Shown here: piece after piece, positions 14,391-22,687 of the stretch | How positions within the stretch are numbered: the first letter of the stretch is position 1 | Layout: every line of letters begins with the position of its first letter | Origin: Lachnospiraceae bacterium | GTDB taxonomy: Bacteria; Bacillota; Clostridia; Lachnospirales; Lachnospiraceae | Length of the DNA: 64,000 bases | Direction of reading: 5' to 3' | Assembly (NCBI GenBank): GCA_011959805.1 | Contig: BLMC01000010.1 | Coordinates: forward strand, 1-64,000 | The notes under the pieces: generated by a model | What the model was told of the DNA's origin: nothing | Databases searched by the model: none | The model's input: the letters and a program-made list of their open reading frames with translations, nothing else | Translations under genes and position numbers: made by a program

Positions 14391-16484
14391 ATGGCAAAGT
14401 ATTTGGTGATCGTTGAGTCACCCGCGAAAGTAAAGACGATCAAAAAATTTCTGGGTGCAAATTATGAGGTATTGGCGAGCAATGGTCATGTGCGCGATAT
14501 GCCCAAAAGCCAGCTGGGATTTGATGCAGAAAATGATTACGAACCGAAATATATAACTATTCGTGGAAAAGGAGATATTTTAGCAAAGCTTCGCAGGGAA
14601 GTAAAGAAGGCTGATAAAGTTTATCTTGCAACTGACCCTGACCGTGAGGGGGAAGCAATCTCTTGGCATTTGTATATCGCTCTAAAATTGGAGGACAAAA
14701 AGGTATATCGCATCACTTTTAATGAAATCACAAAGAATGCGGTAAAGGAATCTTTAAAAAATCCGAGGGAGATTGATATGAGCCTGGTCGATGCACAGCA
14801 AGCGCGACGTATGCTTGATAGAATGGTGGGATATCGAATTTCTCCACTTCTATGGGCAAAAATCAAGAGAGGTTTGAGTGCAGGAAGAGTACAATCGGTA
14901 GCGCTGCGTATTATCTGTGACAGAGAGGATGAGATTAATGCGTTTATTCCAGAAGAATACTGGACTTTGGAGGCTGCGTTAAAAATAAAAGGAGAGAAAA
15001 AATCCCTTATAGCAAAGTACCATGGGACAGGGGAGAAAAAAACGGAGATTTCTTCTAAGGAAGAAATGGATAAAATTTTAAAAGAACTGGAAGGGGCGCA
15101 TTTTGCAGTTACAGATATAAAAAAAGGAGAGCGTGTCAAGAAAGCACCACTGCCTTTTACAACGTCAACATTGCAGCAGGAGGCGAGCAAGACATTGAAT
15201 TTCTCAACGCAGAAAACAATGCGCCTTGCGCAGCAACTCTATGAAGGTGTGGAACTGAAGGGACAGGGAACGGTCGGTATCATCACTTATTTGCGAACAG
15301 ATTCGACTAGAGTTTCAGACGAAGCTGCGATAGCTTCCAAGGAATATATCGCTAAAAATTATGGCGCGCAGTATGCAGCGGAGACTGTAACAGAAAAGAA
15401 AAAAGATCAAAAAATACAAGATGCACATGAGGCGATACGCCCGACAGATATCAATAATACGCCAGCGGATTTAAAGGAATCGTTGAGCCGCGATCAGTTT
15501 CGCTTGTACCAGCTTATTTGGAAACGTTTTACTGCTAGTCGTATGACGCCAGCTAAATTTGAAACGACTTCTGTAAAGATAGATGCGCAAGGACATCAGT
15601 TTACGGTATCTGCTTCCAAACTGGAATTTGATGGTTTTATGAGTGTCTATAAAGAAGTGGATGAAGAGAAAGCGATATCCAATACACTTGTGAAAGATAT
15701 CACAAAGCAGACAATACTTTCGCTAGAGTCATTAGACCCTAAACAGCACTTTACACAGCCACCACCACACTATACAGAGGCCTCTCTTGTAAGGGCACTC
15801 GAAGAGCTTGGAATCGGTCGTCCTAGTACCTATGCACCCACAATCACAACGATTATTGCAAGGCGGTACGTAGTAAAGGAAGATAAAAATCTCTATATTT
15901 CCGAGTTGGGTGAAGTGGTAAATAATATGATGAAAGACGCATTTCCGTCAATAGTAGATGTGAATTTTACAGCAAATCTTGAAGCGTTGCTTGATAAGGT
16001 GGAAGATGGTGCAATTGCATGGAAAACAGTAGTGGGAAATTTCTACCCTGATTTGGATGAGGCAGTAAAAAAAGCAGAGAAAGAATTAGATGAAGTGGAG
16101 ATTGCGGACGAAGTCTCAGATGAGCTGTGTGATGTGTGTGGTAGAAATATGGTTATAAAATATGGACCTCACGGTAAATTTCTCGCTTGTCCAGGATTTC
16201 CAGAGTGCAAAAATACAAAACCTTACTTCGAGAAAATTGGTGTGTCCTGTCCGAAGTGTGGCAAGGAAGTTGTCATTAGAAAGACGAAAAAAGGCAGGAG
16301 ATATTATGGTTGTGAGGCGATACCAGAATGTGATTTTATGGTATGGCAAAAGCCTTCCAAAGAAAAGTGTGAGCAGTGTGGTGGAATCATGTTAATTAAG
16401 GGAAATAAACTTGTCTGTGCAGATGAACAGTGCGGTTTTGTGAAAAAAATAGAGGATATTGGTTCGGCAGTGCAAATCGAGTAG
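14391..16484 (+). CDS. topA: DNA topoisomerase I (type IA)
   Basis: 697 aa, removes negative supercoils by a Tyr-linked single-strand break. N-terminal Toprim domain KYLVIVESPAKVKTIKKF with metal site DPDREGEAISWH; active-site region GIITYLRTDSTRVSDEA with catalytic Tyr; then DAHEAIRPT. Three C-terminal four-cysteine zinc ribbons: CDVCGRNMV...CPGFPEC, CPKCGKEVV...C, CEQCGGIML...C. RBS AGAGGTAAC then ATG 14391. Lies between dprA and codY as in Bacillus (which has codV/clpQY between). The stop codon lies inside the hairpin repeat at 16475-16505, which probably also stops transcription or protects the 3' end. Confidence 0.97.
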   Translation: MAKYLVIVESPAKVKTIKKFLGANYEVLASNGHVRDMPKSQLGFDAENDYEPKYITIRGKGDILAKLRREVKKADKVYLATDPDREGEAISWHLYIALKLEDKKVYRITFNEITKNAVKESLKNPREIDMSLVDAQQARRMLDRMVGYRISPLLWAKIKRGLSAGRVQSVALRIICDREDEINAFIPEEYWTLEAALKIKGEKKSLIAKYHGTGEKKTEISSKEEMDKILKELEGAHFAVTDIKKGERVKKAPLPFTTSTLQQEASKTLNFSTQKTMRLAQQLYEGVELKGQGTVGIITYLRTDSTRVSDEAAIASKEYIAKNYGAQYAAETVTEKKKDQKIQDAHEAIRPTDINNTPADLKESLSRDQFRLYQLIWKRFTASRMTPAKFETTSVKIDAQGHQFTVSASKLEFDGFMSVYKEVDEEKAISNTLVKDITKQTILSLESLDPKQHFTQPPPHYTEASLVRALEELGIGRPSTYAPTITTIIARRYVVKEDKNLYISELGEVVNNMMKDAFPSIVDVNFTANLEALLDKVEDGAIAWKTVVGNFYPDLDEAVKKAEKELDEVEIADEVSDELCDVCGRNMVIKYGPHGKFLACPGFPECKNTKPYFEKIGVSCPKCGKEVVIRKTKKGRRYYGCEAIPECDFMVWQKPSKEKCEQCGGIMLIKGNKLVCADEQCGFVKKIEDIGSAVQIE

Positions 16485-16505
16485 GGAAGTTTTCCCTACT
16501 CGATT
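16475..16505. repeat. hairpin repeat CGAGTAG/CTACTCG, copy 2, overlapping the topA stop
   Basis: AATCGAGTAGGGAA (16475-16488) and TTCCCTACTCGATT (16492-16505) form a perfect 14-bp stem with a 3-nt loop. The topA TAG (16482-16484) is inside the 5' arm. Related copies lie at 8789-8820 and 59537-59569. A T-rich stretch does not follow at once, so terminator activity is uncertain. Confidence 0.7.
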
Positions 16506-16605
16506 GTATATAATACCCCTATTTGTATAGGTATAATCAAATTTTTATAAAATAATCAAAATTACGCGAAATTATAAAGTATTATTGAATTATTGACTGA
16601 AACTA

Positions 16606-16634
16606 TTGAAAAATAAAGATACGTATGTTAAAAT
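16606..16634 (+). promoter_or_regulatory. codY promoter candidate
   Basis: TTGAAA (16606-16611), 17-bp spacer, TAAAAT (16629-16634), about 80 bp before the codY start. Sigma-A type with two mismatches. Confidence 0.5.
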
Positions 16635-16717
16635 TTTAGTATAAAAGGGACTTATTTACGGAGAAATTGCAGAAGTTCTTGACAGCTGCAAACAATAAAT
16701 GGACTTGGAGGTTTGCC

Positions 16718-17503
16718 ATGGGTAGCGTACAATTGTTAGATAAAACAAGAAAAATAGGAAAACTTTTACACAATAATAATTCTAGTAAAGTAGTTTTTAA
16801 TGATATCTGCAAGGTAATCCGAGATATTGTGGACTCGAATGTATTAGTGATCAGCAAAAAAGGCAAAGTGTTGGGTGTTGGAAACTGTGAGGGCGTAGAT
16901 GAGCTAAAGGAACTTGTCGAGGACAATGTAGGTGGATTTATTGATCCAATGTTGAACGAAAGACTTTTGGGAGTTCTCTCAACGAAGGAGAATGTGAATC
17001 TTGCAACGTTAGGCTTTGAGAGTGAGGATATTCGCAAATATCAGGCAGTTATCACCCCAATTGAGATTGCCGGAGAGCGTTTGGGAACGTTATTTATCTA
17101 TAAATGTAACGAACAGTATGACATTGATGATATTATTTTGTGTGAATACGGTGTAACAGTGGTAGGACTTGAGATGCTCCGCGCTGTGAGTGAGGAAAAT
17201 GCGGAGGAGAGTCGAAAGATTGCTGTTGTAAAGTCAGCGATTTCTACATTATCTTTTTCTGAGATGGAAGCGATCACACATATTTTTGATGAGTTAAATG
17301 GTACAGAAGGGATTTTGGTTGCCAGCAAGATTGCAGACCGTGTAGGGATTACCCGAAGCGTGATTGTGAATGCACTGCGCAAGTTTGAGAGTGCAGGTGT
17401 AATTGAATCGCGTTCCTCAGGAATGAAGGGAACTTATATTAAGGTTCTTAATGATGTAGTGTTTGAGGAGGTAGAAGCATTAAAACGGCAATTAAACAAA
17501 TAA
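16718..17503 (+). CDS. codY: global nutritional regulator CodY
   Basis: 261 aa, same length as Bacillus CodY (259). The N-terminal GAF domain (about 1-155) binds branched-chain amino acids in the family; the C-terminal winged helix is almost invariant: ASKIADRVGITRSVIVNALRKFESAGVIESR and GMKGTYIKV. The start is ATG 16718, 6 nt after TGGAGG and giving MGSVQLLDKTRKIG, which aligns with the Bacillus N-terminus; a TTG at 16667 would add 17 foreign residues. Own promoter and own terminator (17549-17597). Lies immediately upstream of the fla/che locus; CodY-box matches at 17682 and 33132 suggest it controls that locus. Confidence 0.97.
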   Translation: MGSVQLLDKTRKIGKLLHNNNSSKVVFNDICKVIRDIVDSNVLVISKKGKVLGVGNCEGVDELKELVEDNVGGFIDPMLNERLLGVLSTKENVNLATLGFESEDIRKYQAVITPIEIAGERLGTLFIYKCNEQYDIDDIILCEYGVTVVGLEMLRAVSEENAEESRKIAVVKSAISTLSFSEMEAITHIFDELNGTEGILVASKIADRVGITRSVIVNALRKFESAGVIESRSSGMKGTYIKVLNDVVFEEVEALKRQLNK

Positions 17504-17548
17504 TCGTTTAAAATTGCAGAAATAATTTGAATTGTATCAACATAATAT

Positions 17549-17597
17549 AAAAAAGACTTATCTTACTTATTTATCAGGAAAAGATAAGTCTTTTTTT
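17549..17597 (+). terminator. codY intrinsic terminator
   Basis: AAAAGACTTATCTT (17551-17564) and AAGATAAGTCTTTT (17581-17594) make a 14-bp stem with a 3' T run. It separates codY from the flagellar genes. Confidence 0.85.
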
Positions 17598-17677
17598 GAT
17601 TTTGAGGTTAAAATAAAGAATTTACATAATAGAACAAAACAAATTCACATAATATTGCAAAATAATGAAAAAAATAC

Positions 17678-17705
17678 TTGAAATATTCTGAAAATAATCT
17701 ATAAT
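17678..17705 (+). promoter_or_regulatory. sigma-A promoter of the fla/che locus (upstream of flgB)
   Basis: TTGAAA (17678-17683), 16-bp spacer, TATAAT (17700-17705), leaving an ~80-nt leader before flgB. No sigma-D signature is present here, so early flagellar genes are read by the housekeeping polymerase, as in Bacillus. Confidence 0.7.
17682..17696. promoter_or_regulatory. imperfect CodY box inside the flgB promoter
   Basis: AATATTCTGAAAATA matches the CodY consensus AATTTTCWGAAAATT at 13 of 15 positions and lies between the -35 and -10 boxes, a position where binding would repress. In AT-rich DNA such partial matches are not rare, so it is supported mainly by its placement and by the perfect box at motA. 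Confidence 0.45.
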
Positions 17706-17790
17706 AGAGTAAGAAAGACGATATATTATGTAATCCATTAGAAGAATATTTGGTTTACATAGAATTAGAGGATAAAAAGGAGGAGTAAAG

Positions 17791-18183
17791 ATGTTAAACA
17801 ACTCAGGTGTATTTGACTACATTAATGTTTTGGGAACTTCAATGGATGCAGCTTCAACAAGAAACGATATTATCAATAATAATATTGCAAATGTGAATAC
17901 TCCCAACTATAAGAGAAAGGATATTCGCTTTGAGACAGAACTAAAGCACGCATTTGCAAGAGCGACTCAAGACTCTGTAGATGCGAGAGTAAAAAACCTG
18001 GATCTGGAAGCGTTGACCCCAGAAATTTATACCGATTATGCGGAGCTGTCATTCCGATATGATGGAAATAATGTCGATATCAACAATGAGAATGCAATTC
18101 TTGCAAAAAATCAGATTAAATACAATGGTATGATGGAACTGCTGAATAAGAACTTTTCACAGTTGAAATCAGTAATGAAATAG
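17791..18183 (+). CDS. flgB: flagellar basal-body rod protein FlgB
   Basis: 130 aa proximal rod subunit, exported by the flagellar type III apparatus. N-terminal rod motif with ASTRNDIINNNIANVNTPNYKRKDIRFE, the canonical NNIANxxTP(N)YK signature; the C-terminal helix has NAILAKNQIKYNGMMELLNKNF. Strong RBS AAGGAGGAG before ATG 17791. First gene of the locus, 11 bp from flgC. Confidence 0.97.
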   Translation: MLNNSGVFDYINVLGTSMDAASTRNDIINNNIANVNTPNYKRKDIRFETELKHAFARATQDSVDARVKNLDLEALTPEIYTDYAELSFRYDGNNVDINNENAILAKNQIKYNGMMELLNKNFSQLKSVMK

Positions 18184-18194
18184 GAGGTGGCTAA

Positions 18195-18689
18195 ATGGGA
18201 ATCTTTGATTCGTTTGATATCAGTGCATCAGGGATGTCTGCAGAACGATATCGCATGGATATTATTTCACAGAATATGGCAAATGCACATTCCACAAGAA
18301 CAGAAGATGGTACACCATATGTCAGAAAAGTTGTTACTTTTCAGGAAAAGACAGACACAAAAAACAGAAAGTTTTCACATATGTTGGACACCGCTTTTAG
18401 CAATCTGAGTGGTAGGCCACTTGGGGCTACGAATTCGGCAGAACTGACAAGCCCAGGAACAGGGGTAAAAGTGGGGGGACTGTATGAGGATACATGGACG
18501 GAAGATGTGATGGCATACGATCCAGAGCATCCAGATGCAGATGAGAATGGATATGTACATTATCCAAATGTAAATATCATTACAGAGATGACAAATATGA
18601 TTGACGCAAGCAGGGGTTATGAAGCCAACCAGGCGGCTTTTGAGGCCACAAAAGCGATGGCAAGTAAAGGGTTGGAAATGAATTTTTAA
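18195..18689 (+). CDS. flgC: flagellar basal-body rod protein FlgC
   Basis: 164 aa rod subunit. N-terminal GIFDSFDISASGMSAERYRMDIISQNMANAHSTRTEDGTPYVRK and C-terminal VNIITEMTNMIDASRGYEANQAAFEATKAMASKGLEMNF are both diagnostic of FlgC. AGGAGGTGG precedes ATG 18195 and overlaps the flgB stop region. Confidence 0.97.
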   Translation: MGIFDSFDISASGMSAERYRMDIISQNMANAHSTRTEDGTPYVRKVVTFQEKTDTKNRKFSHMLDTAFSNLSGRPLGATNSAELTSPGTGVKVGGLYEDTWTEDVMAYDPEHPDADENGYVHYPNVNIITEMTNMIDASRGYEANQAAFEATKAMASKGLEMNF

Positions 18690-18724
18690 GGATTAGTTAA
18701 GGGAGAGTATAGGGGGAAAGAACA

Positions 18725-19060
18725 ATGACAATCACAGCGGCGAAGGATATTAATGATCTGTACAAGGTCAGTTCGGATACAGCAAAAAATGCCTTGTACG
18801 GCACAAACAATGATAATGAGGGGACAAAGAGCAATCTATTTGGTTCGTTTTTAGATGCGGCAGTGAGCAACATTAACAATACAAACGAACTGTTATCAAA
18901 TCAGGAGAATGAGGTGCTAAAGTGGTCAATGGGAATCTCAGAGAATACACATGATTTGACGATTGCGGTTGGAAAGGCACAGACAGCGCTCGATTATACG
19001 GTTGCACTCCGCGATAAGCTTTTGGAAGCATATAAGGAGATCATGCAGATTCAAATCTAA
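18725..19060 (+). CDS. fliE: flagellar hook-basal body complex protein FliE
   Basis: 111 aa adaptor joining the MS ring to the rod. The C-terminal half has the FliE signature SFLDAAVSNINNTNELLSNQENEVLKWS and VGKAQTALDYTVALRDKLLEAYKEIMQIQI. The N-terminal 40 residues are variable, as usual. RBS AGGGGGAAAG before ATG 18725; 35 bp after flgC. Confidence 0.95.
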   Translation: MTITAAKDINDLYKVSSDTAKNALYGTNNDNEGTKSNLFGSFLDAAVSNINNTNELLSNQENEVLKWSMGISENTHDLTIAVGKAQTALDYTVALRDKLLEAYKEIMQIQI

Positions 19061-19127
19061 TGAGTTGGTTGTAATGGATTACCGGTAAAGGATTACAGGG
19101 GAATTTTGGGAGAAGGAGACACTTGAC

Positions 19128-20741
19128 ATGGTTGACAAGGTATTAGATTTTGGGAAAAAGCTATTAGAACGGATCAAAGAATGGTGGAATAAGTTTCAGC
19201 CAAAGCAGAAGACACTAATTATTGGGATTGGAGTGGTGCTTCTGTTAGCAATTGCAATATTGGTGGCAGTGCTTACGAAAAAACAGTATGTAAACATTGT
19301 CAATGCAGAGTCCACGAAAGAGGCAGCAGCAGTAAGAGACTTGCTAGATGGACAGGGGCTTGACTATAAGGTTTCATCAGATGGTTTACACTTTGATATT
19401 GTAAGTACACAGCAGTCAGACGCAAATTTGCTACTTGGCTCCAACAATATTCCGACAGCAGCATATACAATTGACGATGTGTTAAACGGAAGCTTTTCCA
19501 CAACAGAGGCGGATAAGCAGAAACGTTATAAACTTTTTATCGAGTCACAGATTGAGCAGGATGTAAAGAGTATGAAAGCAGTCAATACTGCTTCTTGCCA
19601 ACTGACGATTCCTGATGATAACGGTACACTTATTGCGCAGAACCGCGAGACTTATGCAAGTGTTCTTCTGGAACTCAATGAAGGTATTTCTTTTACGGAA
19701 GAGAATGCAGCTGCCATTGCAAGAATGGTAGCGACAGGACTTGGAAACCCGACAACAGATAATGTGACCATCACAGATGTAAATGGAAAGATTTGGTTCC
19801 CGATAGAGCAAAGTTATTCTACAATTGAAAAAGCTGATAATATGATGATGCTCAAGCAAGAAGCAGAAAGTCTAATTAAAAATGAAGTTAGACAGGTACT
19901 TCTGGGAACAAATGAGTTTAATCAGATTGAAGTGGGAACCAACATTTCGATGGATTTTTCACAGAAAGAAATCACACAGCACAATTATTCAACACCAGAT
20001 GATGAACATGATCAAGGATTGCTGGCGCACGAGGAAGTATATCAGTCAAATGCGACAGATGGTCTGGGTGGAGTACCTGGAACAGATTCCAATTCAGAGA
20101 CAGATTATATGATTGATGAGTCTTCAGGAACTAGAAATAGTACATATGAGCGAAAGAGTGATTATCTTCCAAATGAGGAGATTATCAAGACAACAGAAGC
20201 TACAGGAAAAATTGTATATAATGACAGTTCTATCTCTGTGGCAGCAGTAAGATACCGTGTTGTTCGAGAGGAAGATGTACGACTTCAAGGATTTTTAGAT
20301 GGTATTTCATGGGAAGAATATAAACTTGCAAACAGTGGCAAGACGAAGCTTGAGATCGATGAAGACTTAGTTGGTATGGTGGCAAATGCAACTGGTATAC
20401 CGACAAAAAATGTAAGCTTTGTGGCATACGAAGAGGTCCAGTTTATCGATACAATACAGTCTTCGGTAGAGCTTAAAGATATTGTACAGATCGTGTTGAT
20501 TGTAATTATTCTCACACTTCTGGCATTTGTAGTAATTATGAGTTTGAGAACCAGAAGAGAAGTGGAAGAAGAGGAAGAACTTGCGGTAGAAGATTTGCTT
20601 CAATCGCATGTTGATGAACTTGAGGGCATTGAGACAGAGCAGAAGTCTGAAGCGAGAAAACTAATAGAAAACTTTGTCGAGGAAAATCCAGAAGCAGTGG
20701 CTACGCTTTTAAGAAACTGGCTTGACGAGGATTGGGGGTAA
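19128..20741 (+). CDS. fliF: flagellar MS-ring protein FliF
   Basis: 537 aa membrane ring subunit that templates flagellar assembly. TM1 at about 28-50 (LIIGIGVVLLLAIAILVAVL), ring-building motifs with ESQIEQDVKSMKAV and NVTITDVNGK, TM2 near 455-478 (VLIVIILTLLAFVVIMS), and a short cytoplasmic tail for FliG binding ending ATLLRNWLDEDWG. RBS GAGAAGGAGAC before ATG 19128. The tail ends 6 bp before fliG. Confidence 0.97.
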   Translation: MVDKVLDFGKKLLERIKEWWNKFQPKQKTLIIGIGVVLLLAIAILVAVLTKKQYVNIVNAESTKEAAAVRDLLDGQGLDYKVSSDGLHFDIVSTQQSDANLLLGSNNIPTAAYTIDDVLNGSFSTTEADKQKRYKLFIESQIEQDVKSMKAVNTASCQLTIPDDNGTLIAQNRETYASVLLELNEGISFTEENAAAIARMVATGLGNPTTDNVTITDVNGKIWFPIEQSYSTIEKADNMMMLKQEAESLIKNEVRQVLLGTNEFNQIEVGTNISMDFSQKEITQHNYSTPDDEHDQGLLAHEEVYQSNATDGLGGVPGTDSNSETDYMIDESSGTRNSTYERKSDYLPNEEIIKTTEATGKIVYNDSSISVAAVRYRVVREEDVRLQGFLDGISWEEYKLANSGKTKLEIDEDLVGMVANATGIPTKNVSFVAYEEVQFIDTIQSSVELKDIVQIVLIVIILTLLAFVVIMSLRTRREVEEEEELAVEDLLQSHVDELEGIETEQKSEARKLIENFVEENPEAVATLLRNWLDEDWG

Positions 20742-20747
20742 CTAGTA

Positions 20748-21758
20748 ATGGCTAGTAATGAAGAGTTAAAGGGAATACAGAAGGCGGCGATTTTATTGAT
20801 TGCCCTCGGACCTGAGAAATCTTCCCTGATATTCAAACATTTAAAGGAAGAGGAGATCGAGGACCTGACACTTGAGATTGCGAATACCAAGAGCGTTACA
20901 CCACAGGTAAAAGAGAAGGTAATCAACGAATTCTATGAGGTATGTCTGGCACAGCAGTATATTGCAGAGGGTGGTATCGGCTATGCAAAGGAACTTTTGG
21001 AGAAAGCACTTGGCGCCGACAAGGCAATGGATGTGATTGGAAAGTTGACTGCTTCATTGCAGGTAAAGCCATTCGAGTTTGTCAAGAAAACAGATGCATC
21101 TCAGCTGTTGAACTTTATACAGGATGAGCATCCACAGACAATCGCATTGATTCTTTCTTATTTATCTGCAGGTCAGGCGGCTACAATTCTCGGGGCATTG
21201 GTACCGGAGAAACAGGCAGAAGTGGCCAGACGTATCGCTACAATGGACAGAACAAGTCCAGATGTGATTAAGGAAGTGGAGCGCGTACTTGAATCAAAGT
21301 TATCTTCTTTGGTAAATCAGGATTACACAATTATCGGCGGTGTGGACGCGGTTGTGGAGATTTTGAATACAGTAGACAGAGGAACAGAAAAACATATTAT
21401 GGAAACTCTCGAAGTGGAAGAACCAGAACTTGCAGACGAGATCAGGAAGAAAATGTTCGTATTCGAGGATATCTTGTTGCTCGACGACCGCGCAATCCAG
21501 CGTGTACTGCGCGATGTTGACAATAATGATCTTGCAATTGCATGTAAGGGTTCCACAGAGGAAGTACAAAATGCGATTTTTAGCAATATGTCAAAACGTC
21601 TTGCAGAGATGATTAAGGAAGATATGGAATTTATGGGACCAATCAGAATGAAAGACGTAGAAGAAGCGCAACAGAAGATTGTAAACATTATTAGAAAGCT
21701 TGAAGACTCTGCGGAGATCGTTATTTCTAGAGGTGGAGGTGACGAGATCGTTGTCTAA
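20748..21758 (+). CDS. fliG: flagellar motor switch protein FliG
   Basis: 336 aa C-ring protein coupling the switch to the stator. N-terminal domain binding FliF (IQKAAILLIALGPEKSSLIFKHLKEEEIE), middle ARM domain with EHPQTIALILSYL, C-terminal torque helix with VFEDILLLDDRAIQRVLRDVDNNDLAIACKG, holding the charged residues that contact MotA. ATG 20748 directly follows fliF; its last 8 bases overlap the fliH start. Confidence 0.97.
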   Translation: MASNEELKGIQKAAILLIALGPEKSSLIFKHLKEEEIEDLTLEIANTKSVTPQVKEKVINEFYEVCLAQQYIAEGGIGYAKELLEKALGADKAMDVIGKLTASLQVKPFEFVKKTDASQLLNFIQDEHPQTIALILSYLSAGQAATILGALVPEKQAEVARRIATMDRTSPDVIKEVERVLESKLSSLVNQDYTIIGGVDAVVEILNTVDRGTEKHIMETLEVEEPELADEIRKKMFVFEDILLLDDRAIQRVLRDVDNNDLAIACKGSTEEVQNAIFSNMSKRLAEMIKEDMEFMGPIRMKDVEEAQQKIVNIIRKLEDSAEIVISRGGGDEIVV

Positions 21759-22674
21759 TGGTGGCATATTAAAATCAGGCTGGGTCGTGGTAGACCCAGC
21801 AAATACAAGAATTATCGATTCCAATGCAAGAGCTGAGGCCAGACTACGAGAACTTGCAATAGAGCTTGCAAGAGAATGCGGTGAGGAACCAGACTTTGCA
21901 GACGGATTTACAGAGGGAATTAGTGCAGTCGAAGTATCGCAGTTAATTCGAGACGGTGAGGAAAATGTCTTTGGAGGTGGTTTTGCCTCAGATGAGAGTG
22001 GATTTTCGGAAGAAAGTACACCACCACAGCCACCCAGTCAAATGCAAGAGGAGCTAATTGCAGACGCACAAGCCCAAATAGAACAGATGCGTGAGGAAGC
22101 ACTCGCAGAGATTGAGCAAGCAAGAGTCCAGATGATGGAGGAAGCGAGAAATCAAGGATATCAAGAAGGCTTTGAACAGGGGCAAAACGATGGCTTTGCG
22201 CAGGGACATCGAGATGGACTTAATAGCGTGGCTGCAGAACGAGAGCAGGTTCAAATAGAAGCAGAACAAAAGATGGCGGCGATTGAGGAGGAGTATCAAC
22301 AGAAGATTAAAGAGATTGAACCTGTCTTTATTGATACTTTGACAGGAATTTATGAGCATATTTTTCATGTGAGTCTTAAAAATTCCAGAGAGTTAATTGT
22401 ATATCTGATTCAAAATACAATGCGTAATATTGAGACAGGTAGCACTTATCTGATTCATGTATCGAAAGAGGATTACCCTTTTGCAAGTATGCAGAAAAAG
22501 GAGCTAATCAAGGGAACAAATATTGCAATTGAGAATGTAGAACTTCTTGAGGATGTCACACTTGGGAAAAATGAGTGTATGATAGAGACAGGAAATGGTG
22601 TGTTTGATTGTAGTCTTGGAACACAGTTAGAGGCACTCAATGAGGAGTTAAGACTTTTGTCATATGAACCATAA
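21751..22674 (+). CDS. fliH: flagellar assembly protein FliH
   Basis: 307 aa stator of the export ATPase. Central coiled coil rich in Glu/Gln (EELIADAQAQIEQMREEALAEIEQ) with a short GxxxG-like stretch (GYQEGFEQGQNDGFAQGHRDG) typical of FliH, then the C-terminal HrpE/YscL-like domain ending with LGTQLEALNEELRLL. Start assigned to TTG 21751, 10 nt after GGTGGAGGTG and overlapping the fliG stop; earlier in-frame starts lie deep in fliG. The N-terminal residues SGWVVVDPANTRIIDSNARAE resemble Clostridial FliH. Confidence 0.9.
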   Translation: MSNGGILKSGWVVVDPANTRIIDSNARAEARLRELAIELARECGEEPDFADGFTEGISAVEVSQLIRDGEENVFGGGFASDESGFSEESTPPQPPSQMQEELIADAQAQIEQMREEALAEIEQARVQMMEEARNQGYQEGFEQGQNDGFAQGHRDGLNSVAAEREQVQIEAEQKMAAIEEEYQQKIKEIEPVFIDTLTGIYEHIFHVSLKNSRELIVYLIQNTMRNIETGSTYLIHVSKEDYPFASMQKKELIKGTNIAIENVELLEDVTLGKNECMIETGNGVFDCSLGTQLEALNEELRLLSYEP

Positions 22675-22687
22675 AAGGGGATAAAAC

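Noticed and set aside
17717-17724. GACGATAT as a sigma-D -10 box before flgB
   Set aside because: No TAAA is found 14-16 bp upstream; a sigma-A promoter lies just before it.
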